DNA of 64,000 nt from Bacillus sp. (in: firmicutes) (GCA_021208645.1 JAJOJL010000144.1:1-64000); one strand, 5' to 3'. Positions 19,771 to 29,799 are shown, numbered from the stretch's first letter. Notes: generated by a model not told the origin, from the letters alone. Numbers and translations: made by a program.

Positions 19771-20478
19771 TTATTGATTCTTTCTTGCAAAATGTGCTGC
19801 GGCAACTCCACCCGAATAGGATTTATAAGTAACGGTTTGGAACCCGGCATCGTGAAATAGTTGTTTTAGTTCTTTCTTACCTGGAAAAGTTTGTGATGAT
19901 TCCTGCAGCCAAGAATACTCCTTATAACTCTTGGCAAATATCTTACCGAATAGAGGCATAATATATTTAAAATATAGCCAATATACTTGTTTAAATCCGA
20001 TCATTGTTGGTTGAGAGGTTTCCAGGCATACGACAAGGCCCCCAGGTTTTACAACTCGTCTCATTTCACGGAGGGCACCTAAATAATCTGGAACGTTCCT
20101 TAACCCAAATCCAATCGTTACATAATCAAATGTATCATCCTCGAATGGGAGTTCCATTGCGTTACCATGGACGAGTTTAATGTTGCTTAACTGAAGCTCC
20201 TTCACTTTTTTCTCTCCAACAGATAACATATTTTTACTAAAGTCTAAACCATATACCTTTCCTTTTTCTCCTACATCATTTCCTAAGGCAATAGTCCAAT
20301 CTGCTGTTCCACAACAAACATCTAGAGCAACGCTTCCTTCTTTTACAGCCATTTTCTTCATGACATCTTTTCGCCATGCTAAATGCAATTGAAAACTGAT
20401 AATAGAGTTCATTTTATCATAGTTTCCATATATAGATTCAAACACTTGATGTACTCGTTCTTCTTTTGAGTGAGACAT
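19771..20478 (-). CDS. menG: Demethylmenaquinone methyltransferase
   Basis: This SAM-dependent enzyme of the UbiE/MenG family performs the last step of menaquinone synthesis. The N-terminal [16 protein letters not shown], the SAM site [16 protein letters not shown] near residue 50, and [14 protein letters not shown] are typical. It has 235 residues, the usual length. The older name menH is used in some B. subtilis literature. It is needed by both the classical and futalosine routes, so it does not tell them apart. It directly follows hepS. Confidence 0.94.
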   Translation of the reverse strand: MSHSKEERVHQVFESIYGNYDKMNSIISFQLHLAWRKDVMKKMAVKEGSVALDVCCGTADWTIALGNDVGEKGKVYGLDFSKNMLSVGEKKVKELQLSNIKLVHGNAMELPFEDDTFDYVTIGFGLRNVPDYLGALREMRRVVKPGGLVVCLETSQPTMIGFKQVYWLYFKYIMPLFGKIFAKSYKEYSWLQESSQTFPGKKELKQLFHDAGFQTVTYKSYSGGVAAAHFARKNQ

Positions 20479-20481
20479 AGA

Positions 20482-21298
20482 TTACCCTTCCTCCATAACA
20501 CATTGTTGTTCATATTGATTTTCAGTAATCAGCGCTTCTATTCTTGAAAGGAAGAAGGACTGATCAGTTGACCATTCTCTTGCACAACTAATGAGTTTAT
20601 CTTTAGAAGCTTCAATTAAAAATTCAAAGCTTAGTTTAATATCTTTTTCGTCTAAGAGCTGTCCTTTTTTACCAAGATCCAAAAGTAGCATCTTAGCAAC
20701 ATGCCCTTTATATCCTGCACCTACAAAAAGTAGCCTTTCTTTTAAGAGTCGCTTAAAAAAAGAAAAATTCATTAATTAGTTCTTTCCATTTTGGAAGTTG
20801 TAACATTACGGCTATATTTTGTAAAAGGGACGAATCTATGATTTTAATATCTTGAAACTCAGCAGGGTTATACGTTTGATCCATCTGATAAACATTCATT
20901 TTTGATTCATTTATTTCTTGAATAGATTGGGCAAGAACTCTGATTAGTTTCGTGTCATTCACATTGGAGAGAACATAATAATATAAACTGCTGTAGTAAT
21001 CACCAGCTAAAACAGTTAGCTGCCTCTTCCTCTTTGACGATTCATGAATAAAGTTTTTTACACTGACACTTTCATGTGTATCAAGAGCAGCTTGAACGAG
21101 AGTTGTGGTTAATATACACTGCTTTATATACCCAGAGTCTAAACCCTTTTCCCTAAGCATAAGATATAACAGTGTAGTTTGATCCATATCTACAATTGGA
21201 TCATCCACATATTTCTGTATATAGGGATGTTTAACTAATGTATAAAAACTTTCAATAATCTCATTCAAATCTTCGTTGTAAATATTTGCAGATGTCAT
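20482..21298 (-). CDS. hepS: Heptaprenyl diphosphate synthase component I, frame broken
   Basis: HepS is the small, non-catalytic subunit that sets chain length with HepT. Conserved stretches include ILTTTLVQAALDTHE, VLAGDYYSSLYYYVLS and, after the break, LFVGAGYKGHVAKMLLL. An extra T in the T7 run at 20755-20761 ends the first frame (NEFFFF) and restarts in another (FFKRLLKERLL). Joined length is about 272 residues, close to the family. The start is the ATG at 21298, preceded by GGGGGA. Position between mtrB and menG matches B. subtilis exactly. Confidence 0.87.
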
Positions 21299-21470
21299 TC
21301 GAAGTTCCCCCAAAGCTAAAAAGTTAGTGTCATGCAGTCACTAATGAATTTATGCACAAATATAGTATACCACAATTGAAAGGTAGGGATAAGTTTCGAT
21401 TCTCGATGATTCTGTGAACGTAAAAAGACAAGATGACACCTATTTAATATGGCAGTTTGATAAAACAAAT

Positions 21471-21500
21471 AAAAAGCGGAAGAAGAATAATCCGCTTTTA
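21471..21500 (-). terminator. Terminator overlapping the mtrB stop
   Basis: AAAAGCGGA and TCCGCTTTT form a nine-base stem beginning at the mtrB stop codon, followed by T residues on the minus strand. Confidence 0.7.
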
Positions 21501-21716
21501 TTCATCACTATCCAGTTCACCATGTGCCGTTAATATTTTTGCCTTGCCCCTTACTTTAATGGCAGATGTATGTTCTGTAAACTGAGCAATCATGACTTCA
21601 TTTTTATCCAGTTTTTCAGAATGGTGAAACCTCGTATCAGAACCTCTAGTTAAACCGATGACATTGACCCCGTTCTCCTTGGCCTTAATAATGATATATT
21701 CATTTTGTTGAGCCAT
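21498..21716 (-). CDS. mtrB: trp RNA-binding attenuation protein TRAP
   Basis: TRAP forms an 11-subunit ring that binds tryptophan and then wraps RNA carrying spaced GAG/UAG triplets. The protein is about 72 residues from the ATG at 21716 (AAGGGGA upstream). It keeps the core [20 protein letters not shown] with the tryptophan-contact threonine and glycine region, and [14 protein letters not shown] with the Lys and Arg that contact triplets. The target site is present in this window at 12924-12999. It is paired with folE, as in the mtrAB operon. Confidence 0.96.
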   Translation of the reverse strand: MAQQNEYIIIKAKENGVNVIGLTRGSDTRFHHSEKLDKNEVMIAQFTEHTSAIKVRGKAKILTAHGELDSDE

Positions 21717-21779
21717 ATTTAAATCCCCTTTACTGACGAATTTATTCAACTAGGTATTACCATTCTATATTTCTAACTA

Positions 21780-22346
21780 TTAACTCTTTATTAGTGATAA
21801 AACTTCTGATCGAGCAGCTGCATTTTTTTCAAAAGCCCCACGAACAGCTGAGGTTACTGTTTTTGAACCAGGTTTCTTTACTCCACGCATCGTCATACAC
21901 ATATGTTCTGCTTCCACTACAACTATAACACCGCGTGGTTCTAATGTTTCTACAATTGAATCAGCAATAGTCGAAGTTATTCTTTCTTGTAATTGAGGTC
22001 TGCGACAGACTGCTTCCACAGCTCTCGCCAATTTACTTAGGCCAGTAACTTTTCCCCCTCTTGGGATATAACCAATGTGAGCTATTCCAAAAAAAGGTAC
22101 TAAATGGTGTTCGCACATGGAATAAAAAGGGATATCTTTTACTAATACCAATTCTTCATGATCTTCTCCAAATACTGTAGCGAAATGCTCTTTCGGATCC
22201 TGGTTTAACCCCTGAAAAACTTCCTCGTACATTTTCGCAACCCTTTTTGGGGTATCTAAGAGACCTTCCCTAGTTGGATCCTCCCCGATTGCTTCAAGAA
22301 TCATTGTTACTGCTGTTTCTATTTTTTTATGGTCAACTTTGCCCAT
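21780..22346 (-). CDS. folE: GTP cyclohydrolase I
   Basis: FolE (mtrA) converts GTP to dihydroneopterin triphosphate, the first step of folate synthesis. The 188-residue protein has the zinc-binding and active-site motif [33 protein letters not shown] and [12 protein letters not shown], the last supplying a second zinc cysteine. The start ATG at 22346 has AGGAGG upstream. It forms a two-gene unit with mtrB, as in B. subtilis. Confidence 0.96.
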   Translation of the reverse strand: MGKVDHKKIETAVTMILEAIGEDPTREGLLDTPKRVAKMYEEVFQGLNQDPKEHFATVFGEDHEELVLVKDIPFYSMCEHHLVPFFGIAHIGYIPRGGKVTGLSKLARAVEAVCRRPQLQERITSTIADSIVETLEPRGVIVVVEAEHMCMTMRGVKKPGSKTVTSAVRGAFEKNAAARSEVLSLIKS

Positions 22347-22497
22347 TATGTACTTCCTCCTTCTTATGCCAGTAATTCGTTAAAATTCTAGCATATAGTG
22401 GTTAGGTAAACAAGCAAACTAACCTCCATTTATGATAATACCGATTACGATCGAAAATACTTATATTTCTATTATGAGAGTGGAGATCTTTTAAGGA

Positions 22498-22532
22498 AAA
22501 AAAGAAGAACCACCTAGGTGGTTCTTCTTTTT
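22498..22532. terminator. Bidirectional terminator after hbs
   Basis: A perfect palindrome, GAAGAACCACC with its complement, has A/T runs on both sides. It lies just after the hbs stop and would also stop transcription from the other side. Confidence 0.85.
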
Positions 22533-22555
22533 ATAAAAACGGCCCTGTATGTAAA

Positions 22556-22828
22556 TTACTTAACTGCATCTTTAAGGGCTTTACCAGGCTTAAACGCTGG
22601 TACATTGCTTGCTGGAATCTCGATTTCTTCTCCTGTTTGTGGGTTACGACCTTTACGGGCTGCACGTTCACGAACTTCAAAGTTACCGAAACCAATCAAT
22701 TGTACTTTCTCACCTTTTTGTAGAGAACCAGTGATGACGTCAAAGACTGCATCAACAGCGCTTGTTGCATCTTTTTTAGAAAGATCCGTTTGTTCAGCTA
22801 CTGCATTGATAAGTTCTGTCTTATTCAT
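22556..22828 (-). CDS. hbs: DNA-binding protein HU
   Basis: HU is the main nucleoid protein of Bacillus, binding and bending DNA as a dimer. The protein is 90 residues from the ATG at 22828 ([20 protein letters not shown]), with GGGAGGAGGTG just upstream; the longer reading to 22855 would include the ribosome binding site. The DNA-binding arm [21 protein letters not shown] is nearly identical to the family consensus. It lies between folE and spoIVA, as in B. subtilis. Confidence 0.97.
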   Translation of the reverse strand: MNKTELINAVAEQTDLSKKDATSAVDAVFDVITGSLQKGEKVQLIGFGNFEVRERAARKGRNPQTGEEIEIPASNVPAFKPGKALKDAVK

Positions 22829-22931
22829 ACCATTCACCTCCTCCCATAAAATCAATAGTGTTATTCTCTTTCTTTCACATTCATAAGCTTTTTATACGTG
22901 TTTCCCTTTATTTCTAAGGGTAACAAGGCTT

Positions 22932-22960
22932 ATCTTATACGATTGCAGAGAATAATTCAA
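22932..22960 (-). promoter_or_regulatory. Sigma-A promoter upstream of hbs
   Basis: TTGAAT (22960-22955) and TAAGAT (22937-22932) are exactly 17 bases apart on the minus strand, about 105 bases before the hbs start. Both boxes have five of six consensus bases or nearly so. Confidence 0.6.
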
Positions 22961-23267
22961 CATTTTTTGAGGAATTTCTTGCAAATTTATTATTATTTTA
23001 CCTTTTTTGCCAAGAAATGCGTTTAATTTTGCTGTTTTCTCCAGAATCATTTATATAAGCTGACCCCAAAAAATAACAGTCATCAACTAAACATTGCCCT
23101 CATACTAGGGAGCGTATCACGTTTTCTGGTTTTTTAAAAAGTAATATGCTAAAAAATATAGAAGAATTTGGGTATATTTTGTTAGTAGACTGAATTTCTT
23201 TAAATAGTGTAGTAAATAAGTTGTCGAAACACGCATGGAAAAGAGGATATGAATTTGTAAAAAGGGA

Positions 23268-24502
23268 TCTGTGACATTTATTTCTCTTCTTGTTATTAAA
23301 GAGATTTAAACGTTGTAACACATACCAATCAATGCGATTCAACACCTCTTTGATAATGGAGAGAGTTGATAGTAATTCTTAAACCCTTGAAGTTTACGGT
23401 TCAAGCATTTTACCAATTCTTTGATATCCATGTACAATTTATGACGTGGCTCTGTATTATCTTTAATTTTCTTTCGCATTTGTTTCATGGCTTTCTTACT
23501 TGGGATGTGATTCATGATAAAGAATGTTCTTCCACCTTTCTTACGAATGGGGAATTTTCGGTGATGAAGACCAAGAAAATCAAATCCGTCAGAATCGTCC
23601 CATATATTAACTAGTTTTGATTTCTCCCGCTGTATCGAAAGATCAAGTTTCTTCATAATTGCTTGAATGACGTTGGCACTTTCAAGTGCTTGTCGTTTCG
23701 TTCTACACATAATGACAAAGTCATCCGCATAACGGATGAGTGTACCTAAATGGCTATAATTCTTATCCCAAAGTCTATCCATTGTATTTAAATAGATATT
23801 TGACAATAACGGCGAAATCACTCCACCCTGGGGTGCGCCTAAAAGAGAGTTTCTAATTTTGCCTTCTTCTAAAATACCAGCTTGAAGCCATTTTCGAATC
23901 AACTTTAGTACCCTTCGGTCACTAATTCGCTGTTCTACTAGTTTCATCAATTTATCATGATTGATATTATCGAAGTAGCCTTGGATATCGACGTCTAATA
24001 CCCAATAACATTTCTTACTCTCTTTACGAATTTTGGTAATTGCATCATGTGCCTTTCTCTTTGGACGAAAGCCATGAGAACAATCCTTAAAATCTGCTTC
24101 AAAGATTGGTTCTATCACCATTTTGGTTGCCATTTGTGCGACTCGATTTTTAATCGTTGGAATTCCTAATGGACGTTTCTTTCCTTCCCCTTTTGGAATG
24201 TAGGTTCGTAGTACTGGCTGTGGATGATATCGTTTTTCTTTTAATTCCCGATATAATTCATTCAAGAATTTCTTTTCACCGTAGGCTTTGATATCTTCCA
24301 GTGACTGCTCGCCTACTCCTCCACTGCCTTTCTTGCGTTTCACTCTTTGCCATGCTTCCCATAAGATATCAGGTCGATAAATCTTATCATATAAGGCATG
24401 AAATCGTCGTGTCTTACTTTCCTTGGCACAAAGGTATAATGTTTTCCAGAGTTCTTGAGCTTTTGCATTATTGGCGTAGTTAGCCATTTTCTTGGCATTC
24501 AC
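23268..24502 (-). pseudogene. ltrA: Group II intron reverse transcriptase/maturase, frameshifted and truncated
   Basis: The first 387 residues are a clear group II reverse transcriptase: RTYIPKGEGKKRPLGIPT, HGFRPKRKAHDAI, VLDVDIQGYFDNI, GAPQGGVISPLLSN and the catalytic IRYADDFVIM. The maturase X region follows. At 23343 one base is missing: the expected Trp codon after SPLSKR is lost, giving a stop, while the next frame continues LNRIDWYVLQRLNLFNN. Homology ends after KKRNKCHR near 23268, and the following AT-rich stretch to 23100 is probably not part of the gene. No HNH endonuclease domain is present. Confidence 0.85.
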
Positions 24503-25018
24503 TGACTCTTACCTCCTTTGAACATGTGAACGAAGTAGGGCTCCTTCCCTAGATAACGTTGTGCTGTCGTTATCATCCTTGGTACTATGACCCCCTCCGA
24601 CTCCCTCTCATCCATCCACCCCTTCGTTTACACTTATAGGCTTCTGCTTTACTTCCATAGAAGAAGTGACGAGGAGGGTATCCCCAGTTCCATTAATTAC
24701 TTTCTTAACATGTCGCTCTCCATACCCCGAGGGATTCTTCGGTGTTGTATTTCCAAGTTCTTAACACCTTCCATGGTCTTCGCCTATTGTCTAGAGGCTC
24801 GACTTCCCTTGTTCCTCCTTAGAGGGTTTTAATTGACGAGGCTGCAAGATTCACTTTATGTTACAACCTGTTAAGTTGCTCGCACTCCATAGAGGGTTAC
24901 TTTGTCACAGTGCTCCAACCTTAGGATTTCTCCACCAGTTGCCTGTCAGCTACTGAGCGTCTTGGCACTTACTCAGGTTGGACTTTCACCAACTAGCAAT
25001 TAACGGCTTGCTGGGCAC
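23268..25018 (-). mobile_element. Degraded group II intron, 3' end missing
   Basis: The element starts on the minus strand with GTGCCCAGC at 25018, similar to the 5' end of group II introns, and has about 515 bases of structured RNA before the reverse transcriptase gene. Homology to the intron protein stops near 23268, after NNKKRNKCHR. No domain V hairpin is visible in the 400 bases that follow, up to hbs. It lies only about 10 bases beyond the spoIVA terminator stem, the site type favoured by bacterial class C introns, and the protein lacks the C-terminal endonuclease domain, also typical of that class. Missing domain V and the broken protein imply it can no longer splice. Class assignment is inference. 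Confidence 0.8.
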
Positions 25019-25027
25019 GCAAACAAA

Positions 25028-25053
25028 TAAAAAACTCCCCAAATGGAGAGTTT
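25028..25053 (-). terminator. spoIVA terminator
   Basis: On the minus strand ACTCTCC and GGGGAGT form a stem around ATTT, followed by six T. The last codon of spoIVA overlaps its 5' arm. The group II intron begins just beyond the T tract. Confidence 0.85.
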
Positions 25054-26530
25054 AAAGGATAATCGCTATTAATCCACCGGAACCTTCGTTTATAATTCTC
25101 TCTAACGTTTCTTTCAGCTTGTATCTTGCGTTTTCCGGCATTAAAGACAATTTGGCTGAAATCCCTTCCCTGACGATTGAATTTAACGAGCGTCCAAATA
25201 TATCAGAATTCCAAATCGACAATGGATTCTCCTCAAAGTCTTGCATTAAATAGCGGACTAATTCTTCACTTTGTTTTTCTGTACCAATGATCGGTGCAAA
25301 TTCCGACTCCACATCCACTTTAATCATATGAATGGAAGGGGCAACAGCTTTTAAGCGGACACCGAATCGGGACCCTTGACGAATGATTTCTGGCTCATCT
25401 AAGCTCATGTCAGCAATGGATGGAGCTGCGATACCATAACCTGTTTGCTTCACCATCGTTAATGCTTCTGCTACTTGATCGTATTCTGCCTTTGCATGGG
25501 CAAAATCTTGCATTAACTCTAACAGGTGATCTTTACCTCTTATTTCTACGCCTACCACTTCTTTAAGAATTTGATCATATAGATCATCAGGTGCATGGAG
25601 GTCAATTTCCGCTACCCCTTGCCCCATTTCAATTCCAGCAAGTTTAGCCTCTTGAATAAATTCATATTCGTAGAAGTGACCAACAACACGATCAACATCT
25701 CTAAGGCGCTTAATGTCTTTGACAGTATCTCTTACGGCAATTTCATAGTTATCTCTTAGCCAGTGATCTTCCTTCAGTACCATTACCCAGCTTGGTAAAT
25801 TAACATTCACTTCATGAACTGGGAATTCAAAGAGCACTTCTTTTAATACTAAATTAATTTCATGCTCTCCCATGCTTTCAATATTCATGCCTAATACAGG
25901 AACATCATGCTTCTCTTGAAGTTCTTGCCTTAAGGCTTCCGTATCAGGATTTTGTGGATGTACACTATTTACAATGACTATAAATGGTTTACCTACTTCC
26001 TTTAGCTCCTCAATAACCCTTTCTTCCGACTCTACATAGTCATGACGTGGGATCTCTCCAATGGACCCATCTGTAGTAACCACAACACCTAAAGTAGAAT
26101 GCTCCTGTATTACTTTCCTAGTCCCAATCTCTGCAGCTTCGTGAAATGGTATCGGATCTTCGTACCATGGAGTGTTTATCATTCTCGGTCCATTTTCATC
26201 TTCATATCCTCGAGCTCCCGGGACAGCATAACCAACACTGTCAACGACACGAACATTTACCTCTAATCCCTCATCTACTTGAATTGTTACGGCCTGGTTT
26301 GGAACAAATTTTGGTTCGGTAGTCATAATTTGCTTTCCAGCTGCGCTTTGTGGCAATTCATCCTGGGCTCTCATTCTGTCTGCCTCATTTTCAATGTTTG
26401 GAATGACAGCCAATTCCATAAATTTTTTAATAAAAGTAGATTTTCCAGTTCTTACTGACCCTACAACTCCTAAATAAATATCACCACCAGTTCGTTCTGC
26501 AATATCTTTGAAAATATCGATTTTCTCCAC
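25052..26530 (-). CDS. spoIVA: Stage IV sporulation protein A (spore coat base ATPase)
   Basis: SpoIVA is made in the mother cell and polymerises, with ATP hydrolysis, on the forespore surface to form the basement layer of the coat. The 492-residue protein is full length. It has the P-loop GSVRTGKSTFIKKF at residues 24-37, the switch-type VRVVDSVGYAVPGA, and the characteristic C-terminus ending GLIAIIL. Its presence shows the organism sporulates or recently did. It is flanked by hbs and yphF, as in B. subtilis. Confidence 0.97.
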   Translation of the reverse strand: MEKIDIFKDIAERTGGDIYLGVVGSVRTGKSTFIKKFMELAVIPNIENEADRMRAQDELPQSAAGKQIMTTEPKFVPNQAVTIQVDEGLEVNVRVVDSVGYAVPGARGYEDENGPRMINTPWYEDPIPFHEAAEIGTRKVIQEHSTLGVVVTTDGSIGEIPRHDYVESEERVIEELKEVGKPFIVIVNSVHPQNPDTEALRQELQEKHDVPVLGMNIESMGEHEINLVLKEVLFEFPVHEVNVNLPSWVMVLKEDHWLRDNYEIAVRDTVKDIKRLRDVDRVVGHFYEYEFIQEAKLAGIEMGQGVAEIDLHAPDDLYDQILKEVVGVEIRGKDHLLELMQDFAHAKAEYDQVAEALTMVKQTGYGIAAPSIADMSLDEPEIIRQGSRFGVRLKAVAPSIHMIKVDVESEFAPIIGTEKQSEELVRYLMQDFEENPLSIWNSDIFGRSLNSIVREGISAKLSLMPENARYKLKETLERIINEGSGGLIAIIL

Positions 26531-26604
26531 AAAATCCCCTCCCGATCATATTTAAAAATTAATTCTCCTAAAAGAAAGCACCTTTGCGATAGAAAGACAG
26601 TATA

Positions 26605-26632
26605 TATTTATGATGTTGTCCATTAATTATGA
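26605..26632 (-). promoter_or_regulatory. Possible sigma-E promoter of spoIVA
   Basis: TCATAAT at 26632-26626 and CATAAATA at 26612-26605 are 13 bases apart, about 75 bases before spoIVA. They resemble the sigma-E -35 (KMATATT) and -10 (CATACAMT) boxes with some mismatches. spoIVA is known to be sigma-E dependent in B. subtilis. Confidence 0.45.
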
Positions 26633-26727
26633 CAAGGTATTCTGTCATCGTTATAAAAAACATTAATTTGTCCCATTTTATAACCTGAACGAATCAAAAA
26701 ATATACTGGATAAAGTGTTGTCGTCAT
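26623..26727 (-). CDS. Possible small ORF, 34 residues
   Basis: An ATG at 26727 preceded by AGGGG opens a frame of 34 codons (begins MTTTLYPVYFLIRSGYKMG). I recognise no family. It lies in the 500-base gap between yphF and spoIVA and overlaps the proposed spoIVA promoter, which argues against it. The rest of the gap (26530-27035) holds the yphF terminator and nothing else I can identify. Confidence 0.2.
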   Translation of the reverse strand: MTTTLYPVYFLIRSGYKMGQINVFYNDDRIPCHN

Positions 26728-26944
26728 TACCACATCCCCTAAGTATTGGATCTGTGCTACCTGGAGAAAAGGGGGATTTTACTAGTGTCAAGAAAAAAGC
26801 CTCCCTTTCTCTTGTATGTATATTGAGTAGGGTAGCAGTTTAGAACATTGTAAAAATCTTAATCTAAAATTTATTTAAGAGAGGGAATTAATAAATTTGT
26901 AATGCTTATCCCTGGCACCACTCTATGATTTTCCCGTGATACTA

Positions 26945-26985
26945 AAAAAGCCTGATAGAGCAGGTTTCCCTGCGACTATCAGACT
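26945..26985 (-). terminator. yphF terminator
   Basis: CTGATAG/CTATCAG form an outer stem with an inner GCAGG/CCTGC stem, followed by TTTTTT on the minus strand, about 50 bases after yphF. Confidence 0.8.
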
Positions 26986-27035
26986 GTAAAAGCTTTCCCA
27001 CTATTTCTACGACATCCATACCAAAACCAAATGTC

Positions 27036-27764
27036 TTATTTATTTTCACTTAAAAAGATTCTTTCTCCTTCTGAAGTAATTGTTTGCGGAACAGAATTTA
27101 CCGGGGCAAAGGGAGAGTTTTCTACTAGTATCCACCTTAAATCATCCCCATAGTTATAATTCCCTAACCCATATTCTTCTATGAAATGGAGGATATCAAT
27201 TGAGTAATCAATAACAATTTCTCCATTTGTCCCCATTAATAGAGGTAGGCGGTGATTGGAGTTATAGGGACTCTGTACAGTTGGTTCCTCAGAATAGTTC
27301 AATGCTTTATAATCTAGTTTAAGCAATTCATGGCCTACTATTTCCAATACTGGTGCATAACGATGCTCCCTACGATACATTTGAATTCGTCTTGAAAATT
27401 CTTGGACAGTTCTACTCATCGTCAAATCAATAAGCTTTACTTCTGGCATTTCCTCAGGATTGATGAGCACATACTGAAACACACCGCCACTTTCAAATGA
27501 ATTACCTGGAGCAGTTTGCAAGTAGGTTGGTATTAATTGTTTAAAATTTATTGGGTATTTTTGAAAGACAGGGGTCCCATCTTCCCTTGTTTTTATTGGT
27601 AATACCCCATTGTCTTGCCGATATTGGATAACAGCAGATTGCACAGATTGGATTTGATCGTTATATGGAACCCTATTTTCCATTCGCCTTTCATCAGGAT
27701 ACATACAGCCCAACAACAAAATTACCACAAAAATATACAAAAGGCTTGTACGAAATAATTTCAT
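27036..27764 (-). CDS. yphF: YphF-family lipoprotein
   Basis: This 242-residue protein starts with a lipoprotein signal peptide: a charged start, a hydrophobic stretch, and a lipobox ending LLLGC at about residue 20. The mature part includes VIQYRQDNGVLPI and is hydrophilic. Its place between spoIVA and yphE matches B. subtilis yphF, whose function is unknown. It should be anchored on the outer face of the membrane. No frame damage is seen, and it has its own terminator. Confidence 0.8.
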   Translation of the reverse strand: MKLFRTSLLYIFVVILLLGCMYPDERRMENRVPYNDQIQSVQSAVIQYRQDNGVLPIKTREDGTPVFQKYPINFKQLIPTYLQTAPGNSFESGGVFQYVLINPEEMPEVKLIDLTMSRTVQEFSRRIQMYRREHRYAPVLEIVGHELLKLDYKALNYSEEPTVQSPYNSNHRLPLLMGTNGEIVIDYSIDILHFIEEYGLGNYNYGDDLRWILVENSPFAPVNSVPQTITSEGERIFLSENK

Positions 27765-27794
27765 AATTGATTCCCCTTATCTAATTAAGTTCTA

Positions 27795-27998
27795 TTATTC
27801 TGGGGTAGGTCCTGCAAAAACAGTTAAAAAGACTATAATACCTGCTACCATCAAACAAATAAAACTGATTGTTAGTAGAAAATAGCGAAGAAAACCATGC
27901 AGTTTTTCTTTTGTAAAAATAGTTAACACCACGGAAACAAACATAAGTCCCATACCGATAAAGGATATCCACATATTTAACATTGGATCATTAGTCAC
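27795..27998 (-). CDS. yphE: YphE-family small membrane protein (DUF2768)
   Basis: This 67-residue protein has two predicted membrane helices (MWISFIGMGLMFVSVVLTIF and YFLLTISFICLMVAGIIVFL). The GTG start at 27998 has GGGGTGA upstream. It corresponds in position and size to YphE of B. subtilis. Its function is not known. It lies about 30 bases before yphF and may share its transcript. Confidence 0.8.
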   Translation of the reverse strand: MTNDPMLNMWISFIGMGLMFVSVVLTIFTKEKLHGFLRYFLLTISFICLMVAGIIVFLTVFAGPTPE

Positions 27999-28203
27999 AG
28001 CCAGTCACCCCATTGTATTCAATCATTTTACCGAAATAATTATAGCATAACAATTATTGTTAAGTATAGATTTACCACCTAAAAACAGTGTAAACCCCAT
28101 AAAATACTCTGTAATGGAAAATTAGATTCGATAGTAAGTTATCTGGAAAAAGTAGGTACTTGATAGGGCTTATAGTGATGTATGATGAGTCACCCCATTA
28201 AAA

Positions 28204-28237
28204 AAAGTTGAAGAAAAGGGGCATTTTTCTTCAACTT
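28204..28237 (-). terminator. spoVIF terminator
   Basis: AAGTTGAAGAAAA pairs with TTTTCTTCAACTT and is followed by a T run on the minus strand. It lies about 100 bases after spoVIF. The region 28000-28200 holds nothing else I can identify. Confidence 0.8.
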
Positions 28238-28332
28238 AATTGACTAAATACTTTTTAGCAGGCCCTTTTTATAATATTTCCCGTTTTAGTATATGCTTGA
28301 GAAAAGGGGTAGATGAGAACAGCTGCCTATAT

Positions 28333-28600
28333 TCACTTATTCTCTTGGAATATTTTTGCCAAACTCATAAAATCCGTTGGTATATTTTTACTAGTAATTG
28401 CTTTTACAAGTTCCTCTTCTTTTTCCTTAGATATTGGAACATTGGCTAATTGAGCAACTTGATGAATCAATTGCCTCACATTTTCCTCGTCTTCAAGATC
28501 AGTGCTACCAACAGAATTCGCTAAGTTGAATAGATCTTGTTGTTTCACATTCGTCTTTTTTTTCCAACTGATCAAATAATGGATTATTTTTCTCGTCCAA
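28333..28600 (-). CDS. spoVIF: Stage VI sporulation protein F, frame broken
   Basis: SpoVIF (also called YjcC-linked in B. subtilis literature) is a small mother-cell sporulation protein involved in coat assembly. The body NVKQQDLFNLANSV, followed by QLIHQVAQLANVPISKEKEE, fits the family. The natural start is the TTG at 28600 with GGAGGG upstream, giving LDEKNNPLFDQLEKK; one extra base at the A8 run (28556-28563) separates this from the body. An alternative in-frame ATG at 28629 gives an unrelated N-terminus. About 88 residues after repair. Confidence 0.78.
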
Positions 28601-28746
28601 AATAAAGCCCTCCTCATGCAAGATGTCAAGATATCATATGCATAGGAGGGCAGTTTGTGATTTTTTCTAATGATTTAATTATGTGATTCAGTTATTAACC
28701 CTATTTTTTTCCATAAGAAATAAACTTGTAGATTAGCAGCATAATC

Positions 28747-29784
28747 CTAACTTGATGGTGGTATATCACCAAGCCTAAGGGATTCTACCTCATGTTTTTT
28801 TACACGACCCATTAATTCTGCTACAGCTTCCTTCGGTGTTTTATTATAAAATAACACTTCATACAAAACTTTTGTTATGGGCATTTCCACGTTTAATTGC
28901 TCAGCTAGCTGAAAAGCGGCTTTGGTTGTTCGTATTCCTTCCACAACCATCCCCATTTCATTTAACACTTCGTCTAGACTCTTACCTTTCCCTAGCATAT
29001 TCCCAGCCCGCCAATTACGGCTGTGAACACTTGTACACGTTACGATAAGGTCACCAAGACCAGATAAACCAGCAAATGTTAAAGGGTTGGCCCCTAATTT
29101 CATTCCTAGTCGAGCAATTTCTGCAAGGCCTCTCGTCATTAATGCTGCTTTCGCATTATCTCCAAAGCCAAGTCCGCTTGTCATCCCAACACCTATGGCG
29201 ATAATATTTTTTAAGGAACCCCCAATTTCAACTCCAATTAAATCAGGGTTTGTATAAACACGAAAATGCTGATTCATGAAAAGATCTTGGACAAAAGTAG
29301 CAGCTTCTGGATCCAGAGACGAACTAGTAACTGTCGTAGGTTGACGTAGACTTACTTCCTCCGCATGACTAGGGCCTGACAAGGCTACTACTCCTGTTCT
29401 TAAATTTGCAGGAATCTCTTCTTCAATAATCTCTGATATACGATAATGGGTCTCAGGCTCAATCCCTTTACTGGCGTGTATAAAAACCATTGGTTTATTT
29501 AATAGTTTACAAACGTCCTTAAGTACGCTCCTCATTGCCTTCGTAGGTACTACGAGGAGAATTGCTTCAACTTCAAAAAGAGCATCTTTTAAACTTGTCG
29601 TTCCAACTATATCTGGAGAGAGAGTAATCTCTGGTAAATAACGTTGGTTCAAATGGTTTTCATTAATGTCCCTAATCTGTTCTGCAGAACGACCCCAAAT
29701 TCGCACTTCATGATCATTGTCTGCTAGAACAATGGATAGAGCTGTCCCCCAACTACCTGATCCCAGCACTGCAATTTTTGCCAT
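28747..29784 (-). CDS. gpsA: NAD(P)H-dependent glycerol-3-phosphate dehydrogenase
   Basis: GpsA reduces dihydroxyacetone phosphate to sn-glycerol 3-phosphate for phospholipid synthesis. The N-terminal Rossmann motif is VLGSGSWGTALSIVLADN; further signatures are HASKGIEPET, ALSGPSHAEEV and GGSLKNIIAIGVG with the catalytic lysine. It has 345 residues. It precedes, in transcription order, spoVIF and follows plsY, which uses its product, so the two probably work in sequence. Confidence 0.96.
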   Translation of the reverse strand: MAKIAVLGSGSWGTALSIVLADNDHEVRIWGRSAEQIRDINENHLNQRYLPEITLSPDIVGTTSLKDALFEVEAILLVVPTKAMRSVLKDVCKLLNKPMVFIHASKGIEPETHYRISEIIEEEIPANLRTGVVALSGPSHAEEVSLRQPTTVTSSSLDPEAATFVQDLFMNQHFRVYTNPDLIGVEIGGSLKNIIAIGVGMTSGLGFGDNAKAALMTRGLAEIARLGMKLGANPLTFAGLSGLGDLIVTCTSVHSRNWRAGNMLGKGKSLDEVLNEMGMVVEGIRTTKAAFQLAEQLNVEMPITKVLYEVLFYNKTPKEAVAELMGRVKKHEVESLRLGDIPPSS

Positions 29785-29799
29785 GTAAAAAACTCCTCT

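Noticed and set aside
23041..23260. Intron domain V or the intron protein tail downstream of the RT
   Set aside because: I looked for the AGC...GAAA...GTT type hairpin on the minus strand and found none; the sequence is AT-rich and the translated tail is unlike RT proteins.
24587..24832. Plus-strand ORF of 81 codons within the intron
   Set aside because: It lies in the structured intron RNA region on the opposite strand and has no recognisable homology or ribosome binding site.
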